NCBI RefSeq assembly: GCF_013408555.1
Contig: NZ_JACBZN010000001.1
Location: forward strand, 3,100,001-3,164,000
Source: Aeromicrobium tamlense
GTDB taxonomy: Bacteria > Actinomycetota > Actinomycetes > Propionibacteriales > Nocardioidaceae
Direction: 5' to 3'
DNA length: 64,000 bases
Positions 1-11,498 of the stretch are shown here, piece by piece. A program made the translations under genes and the position numbers. The stretch's first letter is position 1, and every line of letters starts with the position of its first letter. The notes beneath the pieces were generated by a model that worked only from the letters and a program-made list of their open reading frames with translations, did not search any database and was not told the origin of the DNA.

Positions 1-537
1 CTTGCCCTTGCCGCCGACGATCACCGGGATCCGCTCCTGCGCCGGCTTGGGGAGGGCCGGCGAGTCGCTGATCGTGTAGTGCTCACCGTCGAACGAGTAC
101 GAGCCGGTGGTGTCCGCCCACAGACCCGTGATGACCTCGAGCTGCTCCTCCAGGCGGTCGAAGCGCTCCGGGGTGTCGGGGAACCCGATCCCGTACGCGC
201 GGTGCTCGGCGTCGAACCAGCCCGCGCCGAGGCCGAACTCCACGCGGCCCCGGCTCATCTGGTCGACGCCGGCCACCGTCACCGCGAGCGGTCCGGGCAG
301 CCGGAACGTCGCGCTCGTGACCAGCGTGCCGAGCCGGATCGTGGACGTCTCGCGGGCGAGGCCCGCCAGCGTGGTCCACGCGTCGGTCGGTCCGGGCAGG
401 CCGTCGCCGCCCATCGCGAGGTAGTGGTCCGAGCGGAAGAAGGCGTCGAAGCCGAGCCGCTCGGCCTCCTGCGCGACCGCGAGGAGGTCGTCGTACGAGG
501 CGCCCTGCTGGGGCTCGGTGAAGATCCTCAGCCGCAT
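1..537 (-). CDS. LLM-class (luciferase-like, F420-type) oxidoreductase, C-terminus cut by window edge
   Basis: The first 179 residues are visible and the gene runs off the left edge. The N-terminus (MRLRIFTEPQQGASYDDLL, then AERLGFDAFFRSDHY) and the segment GRVEFGLGAGWFDAEHRAYG are typical of the TIM-barrel bacterial-luciferase superfamily, whose actinobacterial members usually use coenzyme F420 as hydride carrier. The substrate cannot be told. The ATG (complement of 535-537) overlaps the stop of the upstream YtxH-like gene as TGATG, so the two are probably translationally coupled. The family is clear; cofactor F420 rather than FMN is inferred from family membership. Confidence 0.85.
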   Translation of the reverse strand, partial: MRLRIFTEPQQGASYDDLLAVAQEAERLGFDAFFRSDHYLAMGGDGLPGPTDAWTTLAGLARETSTIRLGTLVTSATFRLPGPLAVTVAGVDQMSRGRVEFGLGAGWFDAEHRAYGIGFPDTPERFDRLEEQLEVITGLWADTTGSYSFDGEHYTISDSPALPKPAQERIPVIVGGKGK

Positions 538-1169
538 CAGGCGCGCGAGTCCGGGTCGTCGGTGCCGAGCGGGTTCGGCGACGCGAGGTCGTCGGAGCCG
601 GCCTCGTCGATGTCGAACGGCGCCTTCTCGTCGGCCTTGCTCGCGTCGGCGCGCAGGCCCTCCGAGCTGGTGCTGTAGGCGAGCGACGTGGCGTCGGCCT
701 GGGGCGCCGCGGAGTCCTCCGAGCCGGTGTCGGAGGACGACGTGGTGCCGGAGGGCGTGCTCGTGGTCGGCGTGGCGGAGCCGAAGGTGGCGGCGGCGAC
801 GGTGGCCGGGCCCGGGGCGGGCGTCGGCGTGGCCTGGCTCGGCGACGAGTCGTCGTCCTTCGAGAAGTCGGCGGCGGTCTTGACCTTCTCGGTTGCGGTG
901 TCGGACGCATCCTTGGCCTTGCCGGCCACGTCCTTGGCCTTCTCCGCGACGGTGCCCGAGACGTCCTTCGCGGTCTCGGCGACGCGGTGGCCGGCCTCGG
1001 ACGCGGCGGCCTTGGCGGTGTCCTGGGCCTTGTGGGCGGTCGTCTGCACCGGCTCGGTGTGCCACACCTTCTCGGCCTGGCGCTTGATCTGCTCGTAGCG
1101 GCCGCGGCCGGCGCGGGTTCCGAGGACGTATCCGACGGCAGCGGCCGTCAGCAGCGCAAGCTTCTTCAC
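537..1169 (-). CDS. YtxH-like membrane-anchored, low-complexity protein
   Basis: A 210-residue protein with one short N-terminal hydrophobic segment (LALLTAAAVGYVLGTRAG), a GTRAGRGRYEQI motif typical of YtxH-like actinobacterial proteins, then an amphipathic Ala/Lys-rich repeat region (about residues 40-100, resembling apolipoprotein or LEA-like helices) and a disordered Pro/Thr/Ser/Asp-rich tail. The GTG start has an AGGAG 9 nt upstream. No catalytic motif is visible; a cell-envelope or stress role is only a guess from family behaviour. It shares an operon with the luciferase-like oxidoreductase downstream. Confidence 0.75.
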   Translation of the reverse strand: MKKLALLTAAAVGYVLGTRAGRGRYEQIKRQAEKVWHTEPVQTTAHKAQDTAKAAASEAGHRVAETAKDVSGTVAEKAKDVAGKAKDASDTATEKVKTAADFSKDDDSSPSQATPTPAPGPATVAAATFGSATPTTSTPSGTTSSSDTGSEDSAAPQADATSLAYSTSSEGLRADASKADEKAPFDIDEAGSDDLASPNPLGTDDPDSRA

Positions 1170-1231
1170 GAGGAATCACTCCTAGGTGTCGGGTGGGGAC
1201 TCGTCCATTGTGTCGTGCTTCGGTCCGATCC

Positions 1232-2089
1232 TCATGTCGTGGAACGCGCGGGCGGGGCCATCGCCCAGCCGATCGCGCGGGTGACGGCGACGCCGCCGGC
1301 ACGCACCGCGGTCGCCTCGGTCACCGGCAGCCACGGGAGTCCCAGGGGCCGCCGGGCGAAGCGCGGCAGCAGTCCCACCGCGGCCGCGGCGAGCATCCCG
1401 TACGGGGCGCGAACCGTCCACGGAACGGGCGGGTGGATCAGCATGAAGCGGGCGGCCGCGCGGGCGGCGGGCGTGCTCTCGAGCTCGGGTCGGTAGGCCC
1501 GGAGCGTCTCACGCAGCTGCTCGACGTCCTCGGGCACGTCGGTGGCGCCGAGCAGGCGTGCGGTGACCGCGGCCTGGGCCACGTAGCGGTCGCGCTCGGC
1601 CGGGGTCAGCGGCATGGAGCCGTAGCGGTCGTGCGCCCGCAGGAAGGAGTCGATCTCGGCGACGTGCACCCAGCGCAGCAGGTGCGGGTCGGACGCGGCG
1701 TAGGGCCGGCCGTCGGGCGCGGTGCCGGTGACGCGCTCGTGGATGCCCCGCACGGCGGCGATCGTGCGGTCGGCGTGCTCGATCGTGCCGAAGGTGGTCA
1801 TCGCGATGAAGCCGCTCGTGCGCTGGAGCCGTCCCCACGGGTCGCCGCGGAAGCCCGAGTGCTGGTCGACGCCGGCCATTGCGAGGGGGTGCAGCGACTG
1901 GAGCAGCAGTGCGCGGATCCCACCGACGAACATCGAGGCGTCACCGTGGACGCGCCACACGGGGTCGCCCGGCGCGAACCGCCGGGGGCCGGGCGTGCCG
2001 TGGATGCGGTCGCGACGGCCCTCGCCCTCGGGTCCGGCCACGCGGGCGAAGATCGCCGCACCAGCCTGGCCACGGACGCGCTCGATCAT
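1232..2089 (-). CDS. MpaB-family oxygenase (DUF2236)
   Basis: A 285-residue protein matching the DUF2236/MpaB family: VWRVHGDASMFVGGIRALLLQSLHPLAMAG near the N-terminus, then HSGFRGDPWGRLQRTSGF and LLRWVHVAEIDSFLRAH, the His-rich signature that binds heme b in the latex-clearing protein relatives. Members are oxygenases or uncharacterised heme proteins; the substrate here is unknown. A TACGTT hexamer lies 6 nt before the ATG, so the transcript is probably leaderless. The family call is good and the enzymatic role is inferred. Confidence 0.85.
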   Translation of the reverse strand: MIERVRGQAGAAIFARVAGPEGEGRRDRIHGTPGPRRFAPGDPVWRVHGDASMFVGGIRALLLQSLHPLAMAGVDQHSGFRGDPWGRLQRTSGFIAMTTFGTIEHADRTIAAVRGIHERVTGTAPDGRPYAASDPHLLRWVHVAEIDSFLRAHDRYGSMPLTPAERDRYVAQAAVTARLLGATDVPEDVEQLRETLRAYRPELESTPAARAAARFMLIHPPVPWTVRAPYGMLAAAAVGLLPRFARRPLGLPWLPVTEATAVRAGGVAVTRAIGWAMAPPARSTT

Positions 2090-2095
2090 GACGCC

Positions 2096-2101
2096 AACGT
2101 A
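2096..2101 (-). promoter_or_regulatory. Leaderless -10 element (TACGTT) of the MpaB gene
   Basis: On the minus strand TACGTT is followed by 6 nt and the ATG at 2089. Spacing places the transcription start on the start codon. Confidence 0.6.
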
Positions 2102-2206
2102 GCCCCGGCGGCGTGGGGTCGCCGCCGGGACTGCGGGTGGGAGGGCCTCCGGGGATCGAGGCCTCCGGGTCGGCCGGCGCCCGAGAAGAGGAGCGCGGGC
2201 CGGGAG

Positions 2207-2232
2207 GGCGGCCGGTGGTGCGGCCGGCCGCC
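2207..2232 (-). terminator. Hairpin after the universal stress protein gene
   Basis: Perfect 9-bp arms GGCGGCCGG (2207-2215) and CCGGCCGCC (2224-2232) with an 8-nt loop begin 6 nt after the USP stop codon. There is no T-tract, as is common for actinobacterial terminators. Confidence 0.5.
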
Positions 2233-2237
2233 GTGAC

Positions 2238-3985
<1,748 letters not shown>

Positions 3986-3994
3986 GCTGACCCC

Positions 3995-4618
3995 GTGAGC
4001 GAACCCATCCGCGTCTTCCTGCTGGACGACCACGAGGTCGTGCGGCGCGGCGTCGGCGACCTGCTCGAGGACTCGGGCGCCATCACGGTGGTCGGTCAGG
4101 CCGGCACCGTCGGCGAGGCCGCCACGCAGATCGAGAGCCTCCAGCCCGACGTCGCCGTCCTCGACGCGCGCCTGCCCGACGGCTCGGGCATCGAGCTGTG
4201 CCGCCGCGTGCGGATCATGGCGCCGCGCACCTCGGTGCTGATCCTGACCTCGTACGAGGACGACGAGGCGCTCTTCGACGCGATCATGGCGGGCGCCTCG
4301 GGATTCCTGCTCAAGCAGGTGCGCGGCAACGACCTGGTCGACGCGGTGCAGCGGGTCGCCGCCGGACAGTCGCTGCTCGACCCCGCCATGACCCGCGCGG
4401 TGCTCGACCGGCTGCGCCGCCAGGACGAGCCCGACCCGCTCGCCGAGCTCACCGCGCAGGAGCGCAAGGTCTTCGACGAGCTGCGCCTCGGCCGCTCCAA
4501 CCGCGAGATCGCCGAGACCCTCTTCCTCTCGGAGAAGACGGTGAAGAACTACGTCTCCACCGTCCTGTCCAAGCTCGGCCTCGAGCGCCGCGCCCAGGTC
4601 GCCGCCTGGGATCGCTGA
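3995..4618 (+). CDS. NarL/FixJ-family response regulator (DosR/DevR-like)
   Basis: A 207-residue regulator: receiver domain with acidic pocket D11/D12, phosphoacceptor D57 (VAVLDARLPDGSG) and conserved Lys in GFLLKQ, then a C-terminal LuxR helix-turn-helix (LTAQERKVFDELRLGRSNREIA...TVKNYVSTVLSKLG). The RLPDGSGIELCR and TSYEDDEALFDAIMAGA stretches are characteristic of the DevR/DosR branch. It follows its kinase by 9 nt. A neighbouring usp gene and DosR-like boxes upstream fit a hypoxia/NO dormancy circuit. The subfamily assignment is inference from motif similarity. Confidence 0.9.
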   Translation: MSEPIRVFLLDDHEVVRRGVGDLLEDSGAITVVGQAGTVGEAATQIESLQPDVAVLDARLPDGSGIELCRRVRIMAPRTSVLILTSYEDDEALFDAIMAGASGFLLKQVRGNDLVDAVQRVAAGQSLLDPAMTRAVLDRLRRQDEPDPLAELTAQERKVFDELRLGRSNREIAETLFLSEKTVKNYVSTVLSKLGLERRAQVAAWDR

Positions 4619-4645
4619 GACGGAAGACCCCTCTCGGTCCGGTCG

Positions 4646-7324
4646 TCAGGCCCCGGTGAGGAGGTCGCCGCGCTCGGCGCGACGACGGCGCTGCTCCACC
4701 GGGTCAGGCACGGGCACGGCCGCGATGAGGCTGCGCGTGTAGTCCTCGGTCGGCCGGCGCAGCACCTGGTCGCGGGGGCCGAGCTCCACCAGTCGCCCGC
4801 GCTGCATGACCGCCACCCGGTTCGCGAGCCGGTCCACCACGGCGAGATCGTGCGTGATGAACAGGCACGCGAACTGCAGGCGCTGCTGCAGGTCGAGGAA
4901 CAGCTCCAGCACGCGCGCCTGCACCGAGACGTCGAGCGCCGAGGTCGGCTCGTCCGCGATGAGCAGATCGGGCTCGAGCGCCAGGGCGCGGGCCAGGCTG
5001 ATGCGCTGGCGCTGACCACCCGAGAGCTCGTGCGGGTAGCGCTCGGCGAAGTCGCGCGGCAGCTCCACCGAGTCGAGCAGGCCCTGGACCTTCTCCCTCA
5101 CCTGCGCATCGGAGAGGTCGGTGTGCACCCGCAGCGGCTCGGCGATGCAGTCGAGGATCGACATCCGCGGGTTCAGCGACGAGGCCGGGTCCTGGAACAC
5201 GAACCCGAACCGCTTGCGGAACGGCCGCAGCTCGGCGTCGCTCAGCCCCGAGATCTGCTCGCCGCCCACGCGCACGATGCCCGAAGTCGGCTGCTGCAGG
5301 CCCACGGCGGTGCGGCCCAGCGTGGACTTGCCCGATCCGGACTCGCCCACGAGACCGAGCACCTCTCCGCGGTGCACCTGCAGGCTCACGTGGTCGACGG
5401 CGCGGAAGGTGGGCTCGCCCCAGCCGCCCGGGAACTCCACCACGATGTCCTCGAGGTCGAGCACGACGGGCGCGTTCTCCAGCGGCGCCGGGCCCGTCTC
5501 GCCCTCGACGACCTTCGGCCGGCCGAGGTGAGGGACCGACTCCAGCAGCGCCCGCGTGTACGGGTGCTCCGGCGCGGAGAACAGCCGGTCGACCGGTGCC
5601 TGCTCGACGATCTTGCCGCGGTACATGACCACGACGCGGTCGGCGATGTCGGCGACGACGCCCATGTTGTGCGTGATCAGCACGATCGCGGTGCCCAGCC
5701 GGTTCCGCAGGTCGAGCAGCAGCTCGAGGATCGCGGCCTGCACCGTCACGTCGAGGGCCGTGGTGGGCTCGTCGGCGACGATCACGTCGGGCTCGCAGGC
5801 GATCGCGATCGCGATGACCACGCGCTGCTTCTGCCCGCCGGACAGTTGGTGCGGGTAGTAGTCGACGCGCCGCTCGGGGTCGGGGAGGCCGACCAGCTCG
5901 AGCAGCTCGATCGCACGCTTCTTCGCCTCCGACTTGCTGGTCTCGCGGTGGGCGCGGATCGCCTCGATGATCTGCCAGCCCACGGTGCGCACGGGGTCGA
6001 GCGCGGTCGAGGGCTCCTGGAACACCATGGAGATCTCGTCGCCGCGGATCGGCCGCAGCGCCTGCGGGCTCATGCCGATGAGCTCGCGCTCGCCGTCGCC
6101 ACCCGTGCGCAGGACCGCCGAGCCATCGACCTTGGCCGTGCCGGGCAGCAGACCCATGACGGCACGCGAGGTGACCGACTTGCCCGAGCCGGACTCGCCG
6201 ACCACGGCGACGACCTCGCCCGGCTCGACGTCGAAGCCGACGCCGTCCACCGCGACCACGCGTCCCGCGTCCGTGCCGAAGCTGATCCGGAGGTCGGACA
6301 GCGACAGGACCGCCGTCCGGTGGGGCGGCTCCGCGCCGGCGGAGGTCCCGGCCAGGTCGTCGCCCAGCTCGGGCGCGGCCGAGACGTCCTCGGCCAGCTC
6401 GACCTCGAGCTCGCCCTCGGCCTTGTCGGCGGCGCGCGTGCGCAGCAGCGGGTTGGTGATGTCGTTGAGGCTCTCGCCGAGCAGCGTCACGCCGAGGACG
6501 ACCAGCACGATCGCCAGGCCCGGGTAGAGGCCCGTCCACCAGATGTCGTTGGTCGCGTCGGGCATCGCCTTGTTGAGGTCGTAGCCCCACTCGGCCGCGG
6601 CCGACGGCTCGATGCCGAAGCCCAGGAAGCCCAGGGCCGCGAGGGTCAGGATGGCCTCCGACGCGTTCAGGGTGGCGATGACCGGCAGCGTCTGCGCGAC
6701 GTTGGACAGGATGTGGCGGAACAGGACCCGCGGGGTGCGCACGCCCACGACCTTCGCGGCGTCGACGTACGGCTCGGTCTTCACCGAGACGGTCGCGTTG
6801 CGGATCACGCGGTAGTACTGCGGGATGAAGATGACGGTGATCGAGATCGCCGCCGACGCGATGCCGCCGAGCGCGCCGCTCGAGCCGCCCGAGACCACGA
6901 TCGACACGACGATCGCCAGCAGCAGCGACGGGAACGAGTACAGCGCGTCCATGATCAGCACGAGCGTCTTGTCGAGCCAGCCGCCCAGGTAGCCCGAGAC
7001 GAGGCCGAGCGGCACGCCGATCACGCTCGAGACGATCACGGCCAGGACGATGACCTCCATCGCCGTGCGGGCGCCGTAGACCACGCGCGACAGCACGTCG
7101 GCGCCGCCGACGGTGGTGCCGAACAGGTGGTCGGCGCTCGGTGGCTGCTGCGTGCCGAACAGGACGCCGTCGTCGCCGCGCACCTGGTTGAAGTCGTAGG
7201 GCGCGATCCACGGCGCGAAGATCGCGAGCACGAGGAAGAACAGGATCAGCCCGACGCCGAGCAGCAGCATGAACCGCTGCAGGCCGTGGGACTGCTGGAT
7301 GACGGAGCGACCGGGGTAGCGCAT
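4646..7324 (-). CDS. Fused peptide ABC transporter: DppC-type permease plus two DppD/DppF-type ATPases
   Basis: One 892-residue reading frame holds what are usually three proteins. Residues 1-300 are a BPD-type permease (DppC/OppC) with about six membrane segments and the EPYVDAAKVVG loop that docks the ATPase. Residues 301-340 are an acidic linker. Residues 341-600 are ATPase 1 (Walker A GESGSGKS 376-383, LSGGQ 494-498, Walker B VADE 516-519). Residues 620-892 are ATPase 2 (Walker A 660-667, LSGGQ 767-771, IADE 789-792). All catalytic motifs are intact. The ATG overlaps the dppB-like stop as TGATG. The frame stays open much further upstream, but that part is antisense to or out of frame with the preceding permease and is not coding. 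Confidence 0.93.
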   Translation of the reverse strand: MRYPGRSVIQQSHGLQRFMLLLGVGLILFFLVLAIFAPWIAPYDFNQVRGDDGVLFGTQQPPSADHLFGTTVGGADVLSRVVYGARTAMEVIVLAVIVSSVIGVPLGLVSGYLGGWLDKTLVLIMDALYSFPSLLLAIVVSIVVSGGSSGALGGIASAAISITVIFIPQYYRVIRNATVSVKTEPYVDAAKVVGVRTPRVLFRHILSNVAQTLPVIATLNASEAILTLAALGFLGFGIEPSAAAEWGYDLNKAMPDATNDIWWTGLYPGLAIVLVVLGVTLLGESLNDITNPLLRTRAADKAEGELEVELAEDVSAAPELGDDLAGTSAGAEPPHRTAVLSLSDLRISFGTDAGRVVAVDGVGFDVEPGEVVAVVGESGSGKSVTSRAVMGLLPGTAKVDGSAVLRTGGDGERELIGMSPQALRPIRGDEISMVFQEPSTALDPVRTVGWQIIEAIRAHRETSKSEAKKRAIELLELVGLPDPERRVDYYPHQLSGGQKQRVVIAIAIACEPDVIVADEPTTALDVTVQAAILELLLDLRNRLGTAIVLITHNMGVVADIADRVVVMYRGKIVEQAPVDRLFSAPEHPYTRALLESVPHLGRPKVVEGETGPAPLENAPVVLDLEDIVVEFPGGWGEPTFRAVDHVSLQVHRGEVLGLVGESGSGKSTLGRTAVGLQQPTSGIVRVGGEQISGLSDAELRPFRKRFGFVFQDPASSLNPRMSILDCIAEPLRVHTDLSDAQVREKVQGLLDSVELPRDFAERYPHELSGGQRQRISLARALALEPDLLIADEPTSALDVSVQARVLELFLDLQQRLQFACLFITHDLAVVDRLANRVAVMQRGRLVELGPRDQVLRRPTEDYTRSLIAAVPVPDPVEQRRRRAERGDLLTGA

Positions 7325-8406
7325 CAGAACCTCACTCGGGGGTCGACGAGCGCCACGATGGCGTCGATGAGGAAGCTCGCGATGCACACGATGAACGCGA
7401 TCGCGGTGACGATGCCCTGCACCGCGAGGAAGTCGCGCCGGATCAGGTACTGCGCCAGCTCGTAGCCGATGCCCTTCCACTCGAACGTGGTCTCGGTCAG
7501 CACCGCGCCACCCAGCAGGATCGCGATCTGCATGCCCATCACCGTCACGACGGGGACGAGCGCGTTGCGGAAGGCGTGCTTGCGCTCGACCTGCCGCTCC
7601 GAGACACCGCGCGCGCGGGCCGCGGTGACGTAGTCCGCGCGCAGCGTCTGCAGCAGGTTCACCCGCACGAGGCGCAGGAAGATGCCGCCGGTGAGCAGGC
7701 CCAGGGCGATCGCCGGCAGCACGGCGTGCTGCAGGACGTCCCAGATGTACTCGGGCTCGCCCCACAGGATGGCGTCGATGATCATGATGTTCGTCTGCGG
7801 CTCGACCTTGGCGAGCGTCAGCTCGGTGGCCGTCGAGGCCCGGCCCGAGGTGGGCCAGCCGAACGGCGCGACGGCGAGCTTGAGCAGCAGGCCGACGAAG
7901 AAGACGGGCGCGGCGTAGGCGACGATCGCGAAGAGCCGCAGCAGCACGTCGGGCCCGCGGTCGCGGTGCCGCGCGGCGATGCGACCCAGCGGGATGCCGA
8001 CGCTGAACGCCACGAGCAGCGCCCAGAACGTGAGCTCCAGGGTGGCCGCGCCGTTGACGATGAGGATGTCGGTGACCTCGCGGTTGTCCGTGAGGGTCGT
8101 GCCGAAGTCGCCGCGCAGGATGTTGCCGAGGTACTCGACGTACTGCACGAGGATCGGCCGGTCGAGGCCCGCCTCGGCCTTGCGCTCGGCGATCTGCTCG
8201 GGAGTGAGCCGGCCGCCCTGCGCCGCGGTGATCGGGTCGCCGATCACGCGCATCAGGAAGAACACGACGGTGACGAGCACCCACAGCATGGGGACGATGA
8301 GCGCCAGCCGGATCAACAGGTACCGCGCGAGCGGGCTGAGGCCGCCGCGGCGACCGGGGGGTTCGGCCGACGGTGTGTCGGCGGCGACGAGGACGTCTGT
8401 GGTCAC
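7324..8406 (-). CDS. Peptide/nickel-type ABC transporter permease (DppB/OppB family)
   Basis: A 360-residue inner-membrane permease. After a cytosolic N-terminus, the first membrane segment is [22 protein letters not shown]. The family signatures [29 protein letters not shown] and [31 protein letters not shown] (EAA loop) are present. It partners the permease half of the downstream fusion, which it overlaps by TGATG. A strong hairpin separates it from the substrate-binding protein gene upstream, probably setting lower expression of membrane parts than of binding protein. The peptide substrate is inferred from family. Confidence 0.93.
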   Translation of the reverse strand: MTTDVLVAADTPSAEPPGRRGGLSPLARYLLIRLALIVPMLWVLVTVVFFLMRVIGDPITAAQGGRLTPEQIAERKAEAGLDRPILVQYVEYLGNILRGDFGTTLTDNREVTDILIVNGAATLELTFWALLVAFSVGIPLGRIAARHRDRGPDVLLRLFAIVAYAAPVFFVGLLLKLAVAPFGWPTSGRASTATELTLAKVEPQTNIMIIDAILWGEPEYIWDVLQHAVLPAIALGLLTGGIFLRLVRVNLLQTLRADYVTAARARGVSERQVERKHAFRNALVPVVTVMGMQIAILLGGAVLTETTFEWKGIGYELAQYLIRRDFLAVQGIVTAIAFIVCIASFLIDAIVALVDPRVRF

Positions 8407-8430
8407 GCTGCACTCCTCCTACGTGGAAGC

Positions 8431-8465
8431 GGGGCCCCGGCACGCGCTGGGCGTGCCGGGACCCC
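8431..8465 (-). terminator. Hairpin between binding-protein gene and permease gene
   Basis: 15-nt arms at 8431-8445 and 8451-8465 pair with a single mismatch around loop GCTGG. It lies after the binding-protein stop and before the permease start within one operon, without a T-tract. It most likely acts as partial terminator or 3'-end stabiliser that raises the binding protein relative to the transporter. Confidence 0.6.
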
Positions 8466-8480
8466 GGTTCCGGGTGTCCG

Positions 8481-10064
8481 TTACTTCGACAGTGCCGTGA
8501 ACCGGAACTTGAACGACGGGTCGAGCGTGTCGCTCACGCCCTTCACGTCCTTGCCGGCGACGGCCACCTGGGCGCCCGTGAGCAGCGGCAGGATCGGGAC
8601 CTGGTCGGCCACCATCTCCTGCGCCTTCGCGAGCGTCGCGTCACGCGAGGCCTCGTCGGCGTCCACGCGCTCGGCGTCGAGCAGCTTGGTCATCGCGTCG
8701 TCCTCGTAGTGCGACTGGAGGAAGTTGTTCGGCGCGAAGAACGGCGTCAGGTAGTTGTCGGGATCCGGGAAGTCCGGGAACCAGCCCAGCTGGAACGCCG
8801 GGTAGGCGTCCTTCACGCGCTCCTCGGAGTAGGTGTTCCACTCCGTCGACTGCAGGTTGACCGTGAACAGTCCGCCTTCCTCCAGCTGGCGCTTGACCGC
8901 CTGGTACTCCTGGTCGGAGCTGCCGCCGTAGTGGTCGGGGTTCCACTGGAGGTTGAGCTCGACGGGCGTCGAGACGCCGGCGTCGTCGAGGGTCTTCTTC
9001 GCGGCGGCCTGGTCGGGCGCGTCGCCGTACTTGTCCTTGAACGCCTCGGTGGCGCCCTTCTGGCCCTCGGGGACGGCCGAGTAGGCCGGCGTGTAGGTGC
9101 CCTTGTAGACCTCCGAGGCGATCTCCTCGCGGTTCACGAGGTAGGCCGCGGCCTGGCGGACGGCCTGCTTCTGGGCGTCGTCGTCGCCGGGCATCGTCTT
9201 GAGGTTGAACACGATGTAGCGGAGCTCGCCGCCGGGTCCGGTGTGGACCGTGACGTCGTCGGACTTCTTGAGGCTGTCGATGTCGGTCGGCGTCAGCGAG
9301 CGGTACGCGACGTCGATGTCGCCCTTCTCCACGTCGAGCTTGAGGTTGTTCGAGTCGGCGTAGTAGCGCATCGTCACGTCGGACTTGGCCTCGCCGTACG
9401 TGCCGTCGTAGTCCGGGTTGACCGTGAACTCGGCCAGCTCGTTCTTCTTGTACTCGCCGATCGTGTACGGACCGGAGAATGCGTTGGCCTCGACCGCGGC
9501 GTCGTCGTCCAGCAGGCCGTCGGCGGGGTACGTGTCCTCGTCGACGATCGGGCCGGCCGAGGTCACGAGCACCTGGGCGAAGGTCTGGTCGTTGGGTGCC
9601 TTGAGGGTGAACGCGACGGTCTTGTCGTCACGCGCCTCCACCGACTCCATCGCGCCGAGCAGCGAGGCCGGGCCGTTGGGGTCGTTGATGTCCACGATCC
9701 GCTTGAACGAGAAGGCCACGTCGGACGCGGTCAGCTCGTTGCCGTTGGCGAACTTGAGTCCGTCCTTCATGGTGCACACGTAGACCGTCGGCTTCTCGAA
9801 GTCGCACTTCTCGGCCGCGTCGGGGGTCAGCTCGGTGCTGCCCGCGGGGAAGTTGAGCAGGTACTGGTAGACCTGCGTCTGCACCGCCATGGAGCCGTTG
9901 TCGTACGAGCCGGCCGGATCGATCGAGACCACCTTGTCGGTCGTGCCCACGATCAGGGCCGCATCGCTGTCGTCGTCGTTCTGTCCCGCTCCGCAGGCCG
10001 CCAGCACGGAGCCGGCCAGTGCCGCGGTCGCCAGGACGGTGACGCGTCGCCGCATCGAGTTCAT
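8481..10064 (-). CDS. Peptide ABC transporter substrate-binding lipoprotein (SBP family 5)
   Basis: A 527-residue extracytoplasmic binding protein. I start it at the ATG at 10064, which has GGAGGAA 7 nt upstream, rather than the longer frame. A basic n-region, hydrophobic stretch and lipobox LAAC (SVLAACGAG) predict lipid anchoring. The body carries the SBP_bac_5 pattern: [60 protein letters not shown]-like helix ([18 protein letters not shown]) and [15 protein letters not shown]. It is first gene of the importer operon. Oligopeptides are the expected ligand; other ligands of this family (nickel, opines) cannot be excluded. Confidence 0.93.
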   Translation of the reverse strand: MNSMRRRVTVLATAALAGSVLAACGAGQNDDDSDAALIVGTTDKVVSIDPAGSYDNGSMAVQTQVYQYLLNFPAGSTELTPDAAEKCDFEKPTVYVCTMKDGLKFANGNELTASDVAFSFKRIVDINDPNGPASLLGAMESVEARDDKTVAFTLKAPNDQTFAQVLVTSAGPIVDEDTYPADGLLDDDAAVEANAFSGPYTIGEYKKNELAEFTVNPDYDGTYGEAKSDVTMRYYADSNNLKLDVEKGDIDVAYRSLTPTDIDSLKKSDDVTVHTGPGGELRYIVFNLKTMPGDDDAQKQAVRQAAAYLVNREEIASEVYKGTYTPAYSAVPEGQKGATEAFKDKYGDAPDQAAAKKTLDDAGVSTPVELNLQWNPDHYGGSSDQEYQAVKRQLEEGGLFTVNLQSTEWNTYSEERVKDAYPAFQLGWFPDFPDPDNYLTPFFAPNNFLQSHYEDDAMTKLLDAERVDADEASRDATLAKAQEMVADQVPILPLLTGAQVAVAGKDVKGVSDTLDPSFKFRFTALSK

Positions 10065-10208
10065 CTGTGTTCCTCCCCGGAGTTGTGTCCACCATCCGGA
10101 CACTCGCTGCGACGCTACTCCCGTCGCGGAGTCGGGGCCATCCGCAGGACGGTTGCGTTTTGGTTACGCTCCCGGGGGCGCGCGGATCTGGGCTCGCGGC
10201 GCGGGCGA

Positions 10209-10214
10209 TATCCT
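10209..10214 (+). promoter_or_regulatory. Leaderless -10 element (TATCCT) of glyA
   Basis: TATCCT followed by 6 nt and the ATG at 10221; no Shine-Dalgarno sequence is present. Confidence 0.6.
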
Positions 10215-10220
10215 CGGACC

Positions 10221-11498
10221 ATGAGCCACGACCAGCATCTCGCCGATTTCGATCCCGACATCGCCGCGCTCCTCGACGCCGAGCTGGTCCGCCAGCAGAC
10301 GACGCTCGAGATGATCGCTTCGGAGAACTTCGCTCCCGTCGCCGCCCTCGAGGCGCAGGGCAGCGTGCTCACGAACAAGTACGCCGAGGGCTACCCCGGC
10401 AAGCGCTACTACGGCGGCTGCGAGTTCGTCGACCAGGTCGAGCAGCTGGCCATCGACCGGCTCAAGCAGCTCTTCGACGCGGACTACGCCAACGTGCAGC
10501 CCCACTCGGGCGCCTCGGCCAACGCCGCCGCCCTGCACGCCATCGCCACCGCGGGCGACACGATCCTGGGCCTCGACCTGGCCAACGGCGGTCACCTCAC
10601 GCACGGCATGAAGCTGAACTTCTCCGGGCGCCTCTACAACCCGATCCCCTACCACGTGATCCCCGAGACCGGCCTGGTCGACATGGACGAGGTGCGCGCG
10701 CTCGCGATCGAGCACCGCCCCCGCGTGATCATCGCCGGCTGGTCGGCGTACCCCCGTCAGCTCGACTTCGCCGCGTTCCGCGCGATCGCCGACGAGGTCG
10801 ACGCGATCCTGTGGGTCGACATGGCGCACTTCGCCGGCCTCGTGGCCACGGGCCTGCACCCCAGCCCGCTGCCCCACGCGCACATCGTCACCACCACCAC
10901 GCACAAGACCCTCGGCGGCCCGCGTGGCGGCGCGATCCTCACGAACGACGAGACGATCGCCAAGAAGATGCGCTCGGCCGTGTTCCCCGGCCAGCAGGGC
11001 GGCCCGCTCGAGCACGTCATCGCCGCGAAGGCCGTGGCCTTCAAGATGGCGCTGCAGCCCGAGTTCGCCGAGCGTCAGCAGCGCACGATCGAGGGTGCGC
11101 GCATCCTCGCCGAGCGTCTGCTCGCCGACGACGCGGTGGCCGCGGGCATCCAGGTCCTCAGCGGCGGCACCGACGTGCACCTCGTGCTCGTCGACCTGCG
11201 CAACTCCGAGCTCGACGGCCAGCAGGCCGAGGACCGCCTCCACGAGGTCGGCATCACGGTCAACCGCAACGCGGTCCCGAACGACCCGCGTCCCCCGATG
11301 GTGACCTCGGGCCTGCGCATCGGCACGCCGGCCCTGGCCACGCGTGGCTTCGGCGCCGACGAGTTCCGCGAGGTCGCCGAGATCATCGCCGCGGCGCTCC
11401 AGCCGGGCGAGGTCGACATCGAGGGTCTGCGCAAGCGCACCCACGTGCTCGCCGAGCGCTTCCCGCTCTACCCCGGCCTCAAGCCGTTCACGTCGTGA
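10221..11498 (+). CDS. glyA: Serine hydroxymethyltransferase
   Basis: A 425-residue PLP enzyme interconverting serine and glycine with tetrahydrofolate, the main one-carbon source. N-terminal [17 protein letters not shown], the [18 protein letters not shown] loop and the PLP-Lys motif [11 protein letters not shown] (Lys229) are all present, and the length is normal. The open frame extends 1.8 kb further upstream, but the ATG at 10221 begins the family-typical N-terminus and has a leaderless -10. The SURF1 gene follows with a GTGA overlap. Confidence 0.98.
   Translation: MSHDQHLADFDPDIAALLDAELVRQQTTLEMIASENFAPVAALEAQGSVLTNKYAEGYPGKRYYGGCEFVDQVEQLAIDRLKQLFDADYANVQPHSGASANAAALHAIATAGDTILGLDLANGGHLTHGMKLNFSGRLYNPIPYHVIPETGLVDMDEVRALAIEHRPRVIIAGWSAYPRQLDFAAFRAIADEVDAILWVDMAHFAGLVATGLHPSPLPHAHIVTTTTHKTLGGPRGGAILTNDETIAKKMRSAVFPGQQGGPLEHVIAAKAVAFKMALQPEFAERQQRTIEGARILAERLLADDAVAAGIQVLSGGTDVHLVLVDLRNSELDGQQAEDRLHEVGITVNRNAVPNDPRPPMVTSGLRIGTPALATRGFGADEFREVAEIIAAALQPGEVDIEGLRKRTHVLAERFPLYPGLKPFTS

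Noticed and set aside
4850-7465. An 871-codon open frame on the plus strand opposite the ABC transporter
   Set aside because: Shadow of high-GC codon bias; the translation is Arg/Asp/His-rich with no domain, while the minus strand encodes complete transporter motifs.
4646-8443. A single 1265-residue protein spanning the whole transporter
   Set aside because: The first 373 codons are an out-of-frame reading of the DppB-type permease gene. The real start is the ATG at 7324, overlapping that gene's stop.
8373-11498. A 1041-codon frame containing glyA
   Set aside because: Everything before 10221 is antisense to the binding-protein gene; the SHMT N-terminus begins at the ATG at 10221.
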